Shown here in pieces: positions 9,890 to 18,471 of a stretch of 64,000 bases of DNA. Made by a program: the position numbers and the translations under genes. Within the stretch, counting starts at the first letter, position 1. The number at the start of each line of letters is the position of its first letter. The stretch is from NCBI RefSeq assembly GCF_001425755.1, contig NZ_LMDH01000001.1, positions 1,028,474-1,092,473 of the forward strand, read 5' to 3'. Below the pieces are notes generated by a model. That model made no database searches. It was not told the DNA's origin and saw only the letters and a program-made list of their open reading frames with translations. Source of the DNA: Aeromicrobium sp. Root344. Lineage in GTDB: Bacteria > Actinomycetota > Actinomycetes > Propionibacteriales > Nocardioidaceae.

Positions 9890-9934
9890 AGCCTATACGC
9901 TAGCCTGAACGCCGTTCACCTGAGCATCGTTCAG
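9890..9934. promoter_or_regulatory. bioQ/bioY divergent control region with two BioQ-type operators
   Basis: TGAACGCCGTTCA at 9906-9918 is a perfect 13-bp palindrome. A second, near-palindromic copy TGAGCATCGTTCA (flanked by C and G) lies at 9921-9933, 15 bp downstream. A rightward -10 TAGCCT (9901-9906) touches the first operator, so binding would block bioY transcription. A leftward -10 (TAGGCT, complement of 9890-9895) serves the regulator gene, suggesting autoregulation. Confidence 0.65.
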
Positions 9935-9953
9935 GTACGTCCTCAGGAGTTCC

Positions 9954-10544
9954 ATGACCAGCACTGCCTCGTCGCGCGGCACGACCGTGTCGACCACCGA
10001 TCTCGCCCTCATCGCGACGTTCGCCGCCCTGATCGCGGTGTGCGCGGTGTCGACAGCCCTTCCGTTCGGCGTCAACGGCGTGCCGGTGACCCTGCAGCTG
10101 TTCGCGATCTTCCTCGCCGGCGCGGTGCTCGGCGCCAAGCGCGGCTTCTTCGCCGTGGTGCTCTATCTCGTCGTGGGCGCGTCGGGCCTGCCGATCTTCG
10201 CCGGCGGCAGCTCCGGCATCGCGCAGTTCAGCGGCGTCACCGGCGGCTACCTCTTCGCGTTCCCATTCGCCGCGCTGATCGTCGGGCTCGCGGTCGAGCG
10301 CGCGCATCGCCGCAACGTCGCGGTCACGGCGGGCGTCGTGATCGCCGGCGGGATCGTGGCCGAGACGCTCGTCTGGCTCGTCGGCGCGACCGGCATCTCC
10401 CTGTACGCCGACACGCCGTTGTGGGCCACGATCAAGAGCTCGTTCGCGTACGTCCCGGCCGACCTTGCCAAGCTCGCTGCGGCCGCGGTCGTGGCAGCGG
10501 CCGTGCACCGCGCGTTCCCCGCGCTCCTGACCCGGGGTCGGTAG
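9954..10544 (+). CDS. bioY: Biotin ECF transporter S component BioY
   Basis: A 196-aa integral membrane protein with six predicted spans. The segment VNGVPVTLQLFAIFLAGAVLGAKRG is the typical BioY signature, and GGYLFAFPFAALIVGL follows as in the family. ATG start with AGGAG 5 nt upstream. It binds biotin with high affinity and couples to the ATPase and T component encoded directly downstream. The leader contains two operators for the BioQ-like repressor. Confidence 0.9.
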   Translation: MTSTASSRGTTVSTTDLALIATFAALIAVCAVSTALPFGVNGVPVTLQLFAIFLAGAVLGAKRGFFAVVLYLVVGASGLPIFAGGSSGIAQFSGVTGGYLFAFPFAALIVGLAVERAHRRNVAVTAGVVIAGGIVAETLVWLVGATGISLYADTPLWATIKSSFAYVPADLAKLAAAAVVAAAVHRAFPALLTRGR

Positions 10545-10553
10545 CCTTCGGCC

Positions 10554-11252
10554 GTGGCCGGCATCTCGTTCGACGACGTCACCGTCACCGCCGAGGCGAT
10601 CGGCGGCGACGTGGTCATCCTGCGCCACGTGTCGGCCGAGATCACCGAGCGCCGTGTCGCGCTGATCGGCGGCAACGGGTCTGGCAAGTCGACACTCGCG
10701 CGGCTGGTCAACGGCCTCGTCACGGCGTCCTCGGGCGTCGTCAGGGTCGACGGCCTCGATGTCGCCAAGGATGGCCCGGCAGTCCGGCGCCGGGTCGGGT
10801 TCGTGTTCACCCAACCGGCAGCCCAGCTCGTGATGCCGACCGTCGCCGAGGACGTCGCCCTCTCGCTGCGCCGCCTCGTTCCCGACAAGCACGAGCGCGA
10901 GCAGCGAGTCCTGGCGATCCTCGAGTCGTACGGGTTGGCCCATCTGGCCACCACCAGCGTCCACGCCCTGTCCGGGGGGCAGCAGCAGCTGCTCGCCCTG
11001 GCCGGCGTCCTGGCGACCGAGCCCTCGATCGTCGTGGCCGACGAGCCGACCACGCTTCTCGACCTGCGCAACAGCGTGATCGTCGCCGACCGCTTGTTCG
11101 CGCTCGAGCAGCAGCTCGTGCTGGTCACGCACGACCTGGACCTGGCGCTGCGCTGCGAACGCGTGCTGGTCATCGAGGACGGCGGCATCGCGTTCGACGG
11201 TGACCCCGCCGCCGCGGTCGACCACTACCGGCGAAGCGTGTCGACGCCGTGA
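10554..11252 (+). CDS. bioM: Biotin ECF transporter ATPase (BioM / EcfA)
   Basis: A 232-aa ABC ATPase. Walker A GGNGSGKST lies near residue 40, the signature reads ALSGGQQQLLALAGVL, and Walker B is IVVADEPTT. GTG start nine bases after the bioY stop. TAGCCT, which includes that stop codon, is spaced six bases before the GTG and could drive an internal leaderless transcript. Cytosolic energising subunit of the BioMNY complex. Confidence 0.88.
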   Translation: MAGISFDDVTVTAEAIGGDVVILRHVSAEITERRVALIGGNGSGKSTLARLVNGLVTASSGVVRVDGLDVAKDGPAVRRRVGFVFTQPAAQLVMPTVAEDVALSLRRLVPDKHEREQRVLAILESYGLAHLATTSVHALSGGQQQLLALAGVLATEPSIVVADEPTTLLDLRNSVIVADRLFALEQQLVLVTHDLDLALRCERVLVIEDGGIAFDGDPAAAVDHYRRSVSTP

Positions 11253-11863
11253 GGCGGTCGTTGCCGCTCGGGATCTACCGGCCGGGCTCGACGATCTGGC
11301 ACCGGATCCCCGCCGGACCCAAGCTCGGCCTCGTGGTGCTGGCCAGCATCGTGACCGTGGCGCTGCGCGGGCCGTGGCCATGCGTGGCGGCGCTGGGGGT
11401 GGCGCTGGGCATCTCGCTGTGGGCACGGGTACCGCCCCGCGTCGTGTGGCGTGGACTTCGGCCGTTCCTCGTGGTCGTGACGATCCTCGGTGCGTTCCAG
11501 TGGTGGCAGCGCGGCTGGCCGGTCGCGGTCGAGGTCGTGGCGACGACCGTCGCACTCGTCGTGGTCGCCACGACGTTCACGGCGACGACCCCGACGGACC
11601 GCCTGCTCGACGCGATCGTGCGTGGTCTCGGACCGTTCAGGCGGGTCGGCGTACGACCGGAGAAGGTCGCTCTCGCGTTCTCCCTCATGATCACCGCGAT
11701 CCCGGCGATCTTCGAGATCGCGCACGAGACGCGCGAAGCGGCCAAGGCACGAGGTCTCGAGCGCAGCGTCCGGGCGAACCTCTCGCCCATGGCGATCCGC
11801 ACCGTCGCGCACGCGTACGAGACCGGCGCCGCGCTGCATGCCCGCGGCATCGGCGACGACTAG
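11249..11863 (+). CDS. bioN: Biotin ECF transporter T component (BioN / EcfT)
   Basis: A 204-aa membrane protein overlapping the ATPase stop by 4 bp (GTGA). The N-terminus (LPLGIYRPGSTIWHRIPAGPKLGLV) and the coupling-helix region with EAAKARGLERS, resembling the Ala-Arg-Gly motifs that contact the ATPases, mark it as an EcfT component. It joins BioY to the ATPase dimer. Its end overlaps the convergent bsaP gene by 4 bp. Confidence 0.87.
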   Translation: MRRSLPLGIYRPGSTIWHRIPAGPKLGLVVLASIVTVALRGPWPCVAALGVALGISLWARVPPRVVWRGLRPFLVVVTILGAFQWWQRGWPVAVEVVATTVALVVVATTFTATTPTDRLLDAIVRGLGPFRRVGVRPEKVALAFSLMITAIPAIFEIAHETREAAKARGLERSVRANLSPMAIRTVAHAYETGAALHARGIGDD

Positions 11864-12039
11864 CCCCTGACCTCCCCGTGCTCGACACATCGCGCCGACC
11901 AGCCCCGCGGCACGACCTGCACGACCATGCGCCGGCGGCACGCCCCACAAAATCGCGGCGGCTCCATGCGCAAGAGCTCTGCGCATCGCGTGTGGTCGCG
12001 CGCGTCGGCCGCCTCGCCGCAGTGACCGCAGTACGCCAT
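11860..12039 (-). CDS. bsaP: Biotin synthase auxiliary protein (BsaP-like), 59 aa
   Basis: A 59-aa, cysteine-rich protein starting [20 protein letters not shown] and containing FCGACRRR. Cysteines are at residues 4, 7, 19, 31, 34 and 51. Its ATG shares one base with the bioB stop (TGATG), so it is translationally coupled to bioB. Actinobacterial BsaP proteins are small cysteine-rich partners that support the iron-sulfur chemistry of BioB; size, cysteine spacing and position all match. Without context it would look like a generic zinc ribbon. Confidence 0.78.
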   Translation of the reverse strand: MAYCGHCGEAADARDHTRCAELLRMEPPRFCGACRRRMVVQVVPRGWSARCVEHGEVRG

Positions 12040-13034
12040 CAGAGCGTCTTCTGGAGTTCCTTGATCGGCATGCCGAGCTCGGCCAGCAGGTCGATGTCCT
12101 CGTTGGCGTCGCGGCCCAGCGTCGTGAGGTAGTTGCCGACGATGACGGCGTTGACGCCACCGAGCAGGCCCTCTCGGGTGCCCAGGTCGCCGAGGGTGAG
12201 CTCGCGCCCACCGGCGTAGCGCAGGATCGTGTGCGGCATCGCGAGGCGGAACGCGGCGATCGTCCGCAGGGCGTCCTGCGAGCTCATGAGCTCCTGGTCG
12301 CCGAATGGCGTGCCGGGACGCGGGTTGAGGAAGTTGAGCGGCACCTCGTGCGGTCGCAGCTCGGCGAGCTGGGCCGCGAGCTCGGCCCGCTGCTCGATCG
12401 ACTCGCCCATGCCGACGAGCCCGCCGCAGCACAGCTCCATGCCGGCTTCGCGGACCATGAGGCAGGTGTCCCAGCGTTCCTCGTACGAGTGCGTCGACAC
12501 GACCTGCGGGAAGTACGACCTGGCCGCCTCGAGGTTGTGGTTGTAGCGGTGCACGCCCATCTCGACGAACTCGTCGACCTGCGCCTGCGTCAGCATCCCG
12601 AGCGAGCAGGCGATGTTGATGTCGACCTCGGCCTGGATCGCCTTGATCCCCTCACGGACCTGGTCCATCAGGCGCTGGTCGGGACCGCGTACGGCCGCGA
12701 CGATGCAGAACTCAGAGGCGCCGGTCTTGGCGGTCTCCTTGGCAGCCTCGACGAGCTCGGGGATGTTGAGCCAGACCGCCCGGACCGGGGACTGGAACTG
12801 CCCCGACTGGCTGCAGAAGTGGCAGTCCTCGGGGCAGCCGCCGGTCTTGAGCGACACGATCCCCTCGACCTCGACCTCGGGGCCGCACCACGTCATGCGC
12901 ACCTCGTGCGCCAGCTCCAAGAGCTCGGGGATGCGCTCGTCCGGGAGCCGGAGCACCTCGACGAGCAGCTCCTCGGAGAGGCCGAGGCCTTGCTCGAGGA
13001 CGTGGGCGCGGGCGACCTGCAGGACATCAGTCAT
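12039..13034 (-). CDS. bioB: Biotin synthase
   Basis: A 331-aa radical SAM enzyme. The motif [14 protein letters not shown] carries the CxxxCxxC for the 4Fe-4S cluster, and [12 protein letters not shown] and [10 protein letters not shown] are conserved BioB segments. It inserts sulfur into dethiobiotin in the last step of biotin synthesis. ATG 13034 was chosen because upstream sequence is the promoter: TACATT ends 7 nt before the ATG, and the bases between (CCTCCTC on the coding strand) offer no Shine-Dalgarno site, so the mRNA is probably leaderless. bsaP is coupled downstream. Confidence 0.93.
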   Translation of the reverse strand: MTDVLQVARAHVLEQGLGLSEELLVEVLRLPDERIPELLELAHEVRMTWCGPEVEVEGIVSLKTGGCPEDCHFCSQSGQFQSPVRAVWLNIPELVEAAKETAKTGASEFCIVAAVRGPDQRLMDQVREGIKAIQAEVDINIACSLGMLTQAQVDEFVEMGVHRYNHNLEAARSYFPQVVSTHSYEERWDTCLMVREAGMELCCGGLVGMGESIEQRAELAAQLAELRPHEVPLNFLNPRPGTPFGDQELMSSQDALRTIAAFRLAMPHTILRYAGGRELTLGDLGTREGLLGGVNAVIVGNYLTTLGRDANEDIDLLAELGMPIKELQKTL

Positions 13035-13041
13035 GAGGAGG

Positions 13042-13069
13042 AATGTATCCTGAACACCGTTCAGGTCAA
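13042..13069 (-). promoter_or_regulatory. bioB promoter with BioQ-type operator in the spacer
   Basis: On the minus strand TTGACC (-35, complement of 13064-13069) and TACATT (-10, complement of 13042-13047) are 16 bp apart. The perfect palindrome CCTGAAC-ACC-GTTCAGG occupies 13049-13065, almost exactly the spacer. A repressor bound here would exclude RNA polymerase. On the plus strand TATCCT (13046-13051) could be the bioA -10, so one operator may control both directions. Confidence 0.68.
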
Positions 13070-13101
13070 ACCTCGACCGCTCGAGATCCTGATCACCCAC
13101 C

Positions 13102-14376
13102 ATGGATGACCTCATCGAGTTCGACCGCGCCCACGTCTGGCACCCGTATGCCCCGATGGACTCTCCGGCCACGCCGCTGCTGGTCACGAGCGCTGCGGGC
13201 AACCGCCTGACGCTGGCGGACGGGCGCGAGCCGATCGACGCGATGTCGTCGTGGTGGGCCGCGATCCACGGCTATCGCCACCCTCGTCTCGACGCGGCGC
13301 TGCACCGCCAGGCCGAGTCGATGTCGCACGTCATGTTCGGCGGCCTGACACACGAGCCGGCGATCGAGCTGGCCCGCCGGCTGCTCGACCTGGCGCCGAC
13401 GGGGCTCGACAAGGTGTTCTTCGCCGACTCCGGCTCGGTCTCGGTCGAGGTCGCCATCAAGATGGCGCTGCAGCTCCAGCGCGGCACGGGCCACCCGGGT
13501 CGTACGCAGCTCCTGACCCTCCGCGGGGGTTACCACGGCGACACGTTCGGGGCGATGAGCGTGTGCGACCCCGTCGGCGGCATGCACCAGATGTTCACCG
13601 ACGTGCTCGCCGACCAGGTGTTCCTGCCGCGACCGCCGGCCGGCCTCGACGCCGACCTCGAGCCGTGGCTCGCCGAAGCCCAGGACGTCGTCGACGCCCT
13701 CGACGACACCGTCGCCGCGGTCATCGTCGAGCCCGTGCTGCAGGGCGCGGGTGGGATGCGGGTCTACCCGCCGGCCGTGCTGCGCTGGTTGCGCGACGTC
13801 TGCGACGCCCGCGGCTGGCTGCTGATCCTCGACGAGATCGCGACCGGCTTCGGGCGTACGGGCGAGATGTTCGGGGCCGACCACGCCGGGGTCAGCCCCG
13901 ACATCATGTGCGTGGGCAAGGCGCTGACCGGGGGCTACCTGACCCTCGCCGCCGTCCTCTGCACTACCGACGTCGCGGCCGGCATCGATGCGTCGGAGTC
14001 GGGCGCCCTGATGCACGGTCCGACGTACATGGCGAACCCGCTCGCCTGCGCCGTCGCGGCGGCCTCGCTCGACGTGCTGACCGAGTCCGACTGGCGGCGG
14101 GACATCGCGCGGATCAACACGGCCCTCGACCTCGGCCTGGCACCGGCGCGCGACCTCGACGGGGTCGCCGACGTACGTACGCTCGGCGCCGTCGGCGTGA
14201 TCCAGCTCGACCATCTTGTCGACGTCGCGGCAGCCAGCGCCGTGGCACTCGAGCACGGCGTCTGGATCCGGCCGTTCCGCGACCTGATCTACACGATGCC
14301 GCCCTACATCAGCACCGACGAGGACCTGTCCACGATCACCGGCGCCCTCGTCGCCGCGGCGGGGAGCCCACGATGA
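13102..14376 (+). CDS. bioA: Adenosylmethionine-8-amino-7-oxononanoate aminotransferase
   Basis: A 424-aa class III PLP aminotransferase. [12 protein letters not shown] is the BioA-type N-terminus, [16 protein letters not shown] is the conserved substrate loop, [15 protein letters not shown] contains the PLP-binding Asp, and [10 protein letters not shown] holds the Schiff-base Lys. It makes 7,8-diaminopelargonate using SAM as amino donor. First gene of bioAFD, divergent from bioB with a shared operator. SD is weak. Confidence 0.92.
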   Translation: MDDLIEFDRAHVWHPYAPMDSPATPLLVTSAAGNRLTLADGREPIDAMSSWWAAIHGYRHPRLDAALHRQAESMSHVMFGGLTHEPAIELARRLLDLAPTGLDKVFFADSGSVSVEVAIKMALQLQRGTGHPGRTQLLTLRGGYHGDTFGAMSVCDPVGGMHQMFTDVLADQVFLPRPPAGLDADLEPWLAEAQDVVDALDDTVAAVIVEPVLQGAGGMRVYPPAVLRWLRDVCDARGWLLILDEIATGFGRTGEMFGADHAGVSPDIMCVGKALTGGYLTLAAVLCTTDVAAGIDASESGALMHGPTYMANPLACAVAAASLDVLTESDWRRDIARINTALDLGLAPARDLDGVADVRTLGAVGVIQLDHLVDVAAASAVALEHGVWIRPFRDLIYTMPPYISTDEDLSTITGALVAAAGSPR

Positions 14377-15488
14377 CGTTGCACACCTGGCTCGACGAGC
14401 AGGCCCGGCAGCGAGAGCGCGACGGGCTCGTCCGGGCGCTGACGACGCGCACGGGCGACGACCTCCTGATCGATCTGGCCGGCAACGACTATCTCGGACT
14501 CTGCCGCGACGACCGGGTGACATCAGCGGCGGCCGAGGCCGCGTTGCGGTGGGGCGCCGGCGCCAGCGCGTCGCGTCTGGTCACCGGCACCTTGCCGGTG
14601 CACACCGCCCTCGAGTCGGCGCTCGCCGCCCGGCTCGACCAGGAAGCCGCCCTGGTGCACTCCACGGGCTATCACGCCAACCTCTCGGTCGTGACGGCTC
14701 TCTCTGACCGCGACACCCTGCTCGTCTCGGACGCGCATGTCCACGCCTCGCTCGTCGACGCCTGCCGGCTCTCGCGGGGCACCCTCGCGGTCGTCGGCCA
14801 CAACGACCTCGCCGCGGTCGAGGCGCGCCTGGCCGAACGTACGCAGGCCCGTGCCCTCGTGCTCGTCGAGTCGATCTACTCCGTGCTCGGCGACGCCGCG
14901 CCCCTGGCCGAGCTCGTCGAGCTGTGCGAACGGCACGACGCGACGTTGGTCGTCGACGAGGCGCATGGCATCGGCGTCGCCGGGGACGGCGGCGGCCTCG
15001 TACGCGAGCTGGGCCTGGCCGGCCGACCCTCGGTGATCGTGACGATGACGTTGTCCAAGGCACTCGGCAGCCAAGGCGGTGCCGTGCTGGGCAGCCAGGC
15101 GGTCGTCGACCACCTGGTCAACCGCTCGCGACCGTTCATCTACGACACGGGGCTGGCCCCGGCAGCCGCCGCAGCGGCTCTCGAGGCTTTGCGGATCGTC
15201 GACGCCGAGCCTGAGCGCGTCGCCCGACTTCGTCACGTCGCCGCCACGCTTGCGGACGCGGCCGGGGTCGCCCGTGTGGCCGGAGCCGTCCTGTCGGTCG
15301 AGATGCCGGGTCCGGCCGAGGCTCTTTCGGCGCAGGCCGCGTGCGCCGCCGATGGCGTACGCATCGGTTGCTTCCGCCCGCCCTCGACGCCCGACGGAAT
15401 CAGCCGGCTGCGCCTCACCGCGTCGGCCGGCGTCGACGACGATCAGCTCGCGCACGCCACCAAGCTGATCGCCACGGTGGTGCCATGA
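14373..15488 (+). CDS. bioF: 8-amino-7-oxononanoate synthase
   Basis: A 371-aa alpha-oxoamine synthase. Recognisable segments are [42 protein letters not shown], and [13 protein letters not shown] with the PLP Lys. It condenses pimeloyl thioester with alanine. ATG overlaps the bioA stop (ATGA). A much longer frame in the same phase covering bioA is a non-coding shadow. Confidence 0.92.
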   Translation: MTLHTWLDEQARQRERDGLVRALTTRTGDDLLIDLAGNDYLGLCRDDRVTSAAAEAALRWGAGASASRLVTGTLPVHTALESALAARLDQEAALVHSTGYHANLSVVTALSDRDTLLVSDAHVHASLVDACRLSRGTLAVVGHNDLAAVEARLAERTQARALVLVESIYSVLGDAAPLAELVELCERHDATLVVDEAHGIGVAGDGGGLVRELGLAGRPSVIVTMTLSKALGSQGGAVLGSQAVVDHLVNRSRPFIYDTGLAPAAAAAALEALRIVDAEPERVARLRHVAATLADAAGVARVAGAVLSVEMPGPAEALSAQAACAADGVRIGCFRPPSTPDGISRLRLTASAGVDDDQLAHATKLIATVVP

Positions 15489-16159
15489 CCCGCTACGTCG
15501 TGGTCACCGGCACGGACACCGGAGTCGGCAAGACCGTCGTGACGGCCGCGCTTGCGGTCGCCCTCGGCGCACGCGGCCTCGACGTCGTCGTGGTCAAGCC
15601 GGTGCAGACCGGCGTGGGACCCGACGAACCCGGCGACGCCGACGAGGTCGTATGCCTCACCGGGTCGACTGCCGTGCACGAGCTCGTCCGGCTGCGCGAC
15701 CCGCTGGCGCCCGAGACGGCCGCCCGGCTCGAAGGCGCGCCGCTCCCGTCGATCGCCACGGTGGCCGAGCAGATCCGGCGCCTCGACGCCGACGTCGTGC
15801 TGGTCGAGGGTGCCGGTGGGCTGCTGGTCCGGCTCGACCTCGACGGCGGCACCGCGATCGACCTCGCGCGGGCTCTCGACGCCGAGGTCGTCGTCGTCGC
15901 ACGAGAAGGGCTCGGCACGCTCAACCACGCCGGGCTGACCATCGACCGGCTGCGGGCCGAAGGTCTCACGCCGCGCCTCGTGCTCGGCTCGTGCAGCGCC
16001 GAGCCCGGCCTCGCCGAGCTCCAGAACCGCATCGACCTGCCGCGGCTGACCGGACTGGCGCTCGACGGAGTCGTCCCCGCCGGCGCGGGATCCCTCGACC
16101 GTACGGAGTTCTGCCGGCAGGCTCCGGGCTGGTTCCCCGCGCTCCCTGGAGTCGACTAG
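15485..16159 (+). CDS. bioD: Dethiobiotin synthetase
   Basis: A 224-aa P-loop enzyme starting [23 protein letters not shown], with Walker A GTDTGVGKT, VVVKPVQTGVG and VEGAGGLLVRL, all standard for BioD. ATP- and CO2-dependent ring closure of diaminopelargonate. ATG overlaps the bioF stop. Last gene of the biotin operon. No genes for pimeloyl chain synthesis (bioC, bioH, bioW) are in the window. Confidence 0.93.
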   Translation: MTRYVVVTGTDTGVGKTVVTAALAVALGARGLDVVVVKPVQTGVGPDEPGDADEVVCLTGSTAVHELVRLRDPLAPETAARLEGAPLPSIATVAEQIRRLDADVVLVEGAGGLLVRLDLDGGTAIDLARALDAEVVVVAREGLGTLNHAGLTIDRLRAEGLTPRLVLGSCSAEPGLAELQNRIDLPRLTGLALDGVVPAGAGSLDRTEFCRQAPGWFPALPGVD

Positions 16160-16176
16160 ACCGATAGCGTCCCGGG

Positions 16177-17301
16177 ATGGACAACATCAGGACGGCGGCG
16201 ATCGTGATCGCCGCGCTCGTCGCAGCCGCGGTGTTCGTCCGGTGGCGGCTGCTGACGCGTCGACGGGTGCTGGGCTCGCCGGCCGACCGGGCGACGTACG
16301 AGACCTTGCACACCGCCTCGCAGGCGGCGCCCGCGCTGCGCCGGGGCCTGGACGCCGAGAGCGCTGCCCTCGCCCTCCCCCACGTACGGACGCTGCTCGG
16401 CGGGCCCGTCGTGGCGATCACGGACCTCCACGACCGCCTCGCGGGCGACGCCCCTGACGTCGCGGACCTCACCACGGATGCCCTCGCCAGCGGCCGGACG
16501 CAGGCCTCGGACCGGGCGATCGTCGCGCCCCTGTCGGTCGAGGGCCGCGTGGTCGGCAGCATCGCGGTCGTCACCGAGGAGGCGTCGGCCGGCCTGGCAC
16601 GCGCGACCACGGAGGTCGCCCTGTGGATGTCGAGCCAGCTCGAGCTGGCCGAGCTGTCGGAGTCCCGCACGGCACTCATGGAGGCCGAGCTGCGCGCGCT
16701 GCGGGCGCAGATCTCGCCACACTTCATCTACAACTCCCTCGGCGCGATCGCCTCGTTCGTACGCACGGATCCCGAGCGGGCCCGCGAGCTGCTGCTGGAG
16801 TTCGCCGACTTCACCCGCTACTCGTTCCGCGAGCACGGCGAGTTCACGACGCTCGCGGAGGAGCTGCGGTCGATCGAGCGCTACCTCGTGCTGGAGAAGG
16901 CGCGCTTCGGTGATCGGCTGCGCGTCGTCACCCGGGTGGCGCCGGAGGTGCTCAGCGTGACGCTGCCGTTCCTCGCGATCCAGCCGCTCGTCGAGAACGC
17001 CGTGCGCCACGGGCTCGAGGCCAAGGATGGCGACGGGACCGTCACGGTCGTGGCGCTCGACGAGGGCGTCGAGTGCGTCATCACGATCGAGGACGACGGG
17101 GTCGGCGTCGAGCCGGAGACCGTACGCGATGCGCTCTCGGGTCACACCACGAGCGCGTCGGTCGGGCTCGGCAACGTCGACGAGCGGCTGCGCACGGTCT
17201 ACGGCGACGAGTACGGCATCGTCGTCGAGACCGCGCCCGGGCACGGCACCAAGGTCACCGTGAGGCTGCCGAAGTTCCACCCCGGCGCCGAGTCGGCGTG
17301 A
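16177..17301 (+). CDS. LytS-type sensor histidine kinase with GAF-like domain
   Basis: A 374-aa kinase. One N-terminal membrane helix (residues 5-22), a GAF-like region at about 60-150, then a His_kinase domain: LRAQISPHFIYNSLGAIASF with the phospho-acceptor His, the RYLVLEKARFGDRL linker, and an HATPase_c domain with QPLVENAVRHGLE. TAGCGT at 16165-16170 lies six bases before the ATG (leaderless). It is followed by a LytTR regulator and transporter genes. LytS/LytTR pairs in enterobacteria and Bacillus respond to pyruvate and control carboxylate carriers, so a similar role is inferred. Confidence 0.87.
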   Translation: MDNIRTAAIVIAALVAAAVFVRWRLLTRRRVLGSPADRATYETLHTASQAAPALRRGLDAESAALALPHVRTLLGGPVVAITDLHDRLAGDAPDVADLTTDALASGRTQASDRAIVAPLSVEGRVVGSIAVVTEEASAGLARATTEVALWMSSQLELAELSESRTALMEAELRALRAQISPHFIYNSLGAIASFVRTDPERARELLLEFADFTRYSFREHGEFTTLAEELRSIERYLVLEKARFGDRLRVVTRVAPEVLSVTLPFLAIQPLVENAVRHGLEAKDGDGTVTVVALDEGVECVITIEDDGVGVEPETVRDALSGHTTSASVGLGNVDERLRTVYGDEYGIVVETAPGHGTKVTVRLPKFHPGAESA

Positions 17302-17347
17302 CGTCGGCGCGGTTGTGGTGCCGGCCGGTCCTCGGCATGATCACCCC

Positions 17348-18082
17348 ATGACTGCCGCCTTGCGGGCGCTCGTGGTGGACGACGAGCAGCCCGTGCTCGA
17401 CGAGCTCGTGTGGCTGCTGGGCCGCGACGATCGCATCACGTCCGTACGCGCGGCTCGCTCCGGTGCCGAGGCACTGCGGGTGCTCGACGAGGGCGACATC
17501 GAGCTGGTGTTCCTCGACGTCGCGATGCCCGGCTTGAGCGGGCTGGAGATCGCCCGGTTGCTCGGCCGGTTCCGCACGCCGCCCCGCATCGTGTTCGTGA
17601 CGGCACACGACGCGCATGCCGTCGAGGCGTTCGAGATGAATGCCGTCGACTATCTCCTGAAGCCCATCCGCGAGGAGCGGCTCAGCGAGAGCGTGCGTCG
17701 CGCCTGTGCCGACGCCGAGTCCGCACCGCCGGCGAGCGACGACCGGATCGCCGTGGAGCTCGGCGGGGTCACCCGGTTCGTGTCGCGGGCGTCGGTGTCG
17801 TACGTCGAGGCGCAGGGCGACTACGTACGCCTGCACGTCGTCGACGGCGGCAGCCACCTCATCCGGACGCCGCTGACGACACTGGCCGACGAGTGGGCGG
17901 AGGCCGGCTTCGCGCGGGTCCACCGCAGCCACGTCGTCAACCTCGCCCACCTCCGCGAGCTCCGCGTCCAGGCCGGCCGGTCCAGCGTGCTCGTCCCGGT
18001 CGGCGAGGCGCTCGTCGAGATCCAGGTCGCCCGCCGTCATGCTCGCGCGCTGCGGGAGCTGATCCACGAGCGAGCGTTGTGA
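17348..18082 (+). CDS. LytTR-family response regulator
   Basis: A 244-aa protein with a receiver domain (residues 5-120, DDEQP acidic pair, phospho-acceptor Asp57 in LVFLDVAMPG, conserved Lys in DYLLKPI) and a C-terminal LytTR DNA-binding domain (VSYVEAQGDYVRLHV ... ARVHRSHVVNLAHLREL). It should be phosphorylated by the adjacent kinase and bind a pair of direct repeats. A fitting site lies at 19962-19991 upstream of the second transporter operon. ATG 17348 is preferred to an upstream alternative. Confidence 0.88.
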   Translation: MTAALRALVVDDEQPVLDELVWLLGRDDRITSVRAARSGAEALRVLDEGDIELVFLDVAMPGLSGLEIARLLGRFRTPPRIVFVTAHDAHAVEAFEMNAVDYLLKPIREERLSESVRRACADAESAPPASDDRIAVELGGVTRFVSRASVSYVEAQGDYVRLHVVDGGSHLIRTPLTTLADEWAEAGFARVHRSHVVNLAHLRELRVQAGRSSVLVPVGEALVEIQVARRHARALRELIHERAL

Positions 18083-18471
18083 CCGAGAAGGAGTACACCG
18101 GGCGCGTCAGAGTCACGAGTCCCCTCACGACGGCGCCGGCGCACGTACGGCGCAGCGTCCGCCAGGAGATCGACGAGTCGACCGGCATCGGCGAGGTCTA
18201 CATGCGCTCACTGATCCGGGCCCAGCTCCGCGCGGCGCTGACCGTCGCGGCGACGCTCATGCTGTCGATCGGCGCCCTGCCGCTGCTGTTCCTGGCGTTC
18301 GACAGCGTCACCCAGATGCACGTGCTCGGCGTCCCGGTCCCGTGGTGGATCCTCGGCGTCCTGGTCTATCCCGGCCTGTTCGCGCTGGGCTGGGTCTACA
18401 TCCGCCAGGTCGAGCGCGCCGAGCGCGACTTCACCGAGCTCGTGGAGCCCGAGCGCCCGGGCACGCCATGA
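18079..18471 (+). CDS. DUF485-like small membrane protein
   Basis: A 130-aa protein with two membrane helices at about residues 50-75 and 85-108, a charged N-terminus (about 45 aa) and an acidic tail. GTG overlaps the regulator stop (GTGA) and its own stop overlaps the following symporter ATG, so it is coupled to both. DUF485 proteins (YjcH type) accompany sodium:acetate symporters; similarity here is by layout and position more than by residue identity. Probable accessory subunit. Confidence 0.62.
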   Translation: MTEKEYTGRVRVTSPLTTAPAHVRRSVRQEIDESTGIGEVYMRSLIRAQLRAALTVAATLMLSIGALPLLFLAFDSVTQMHVLGVPVPWWILGVLVYPGLFALGWVYIRQVERAERDFTELVEPERPGTP

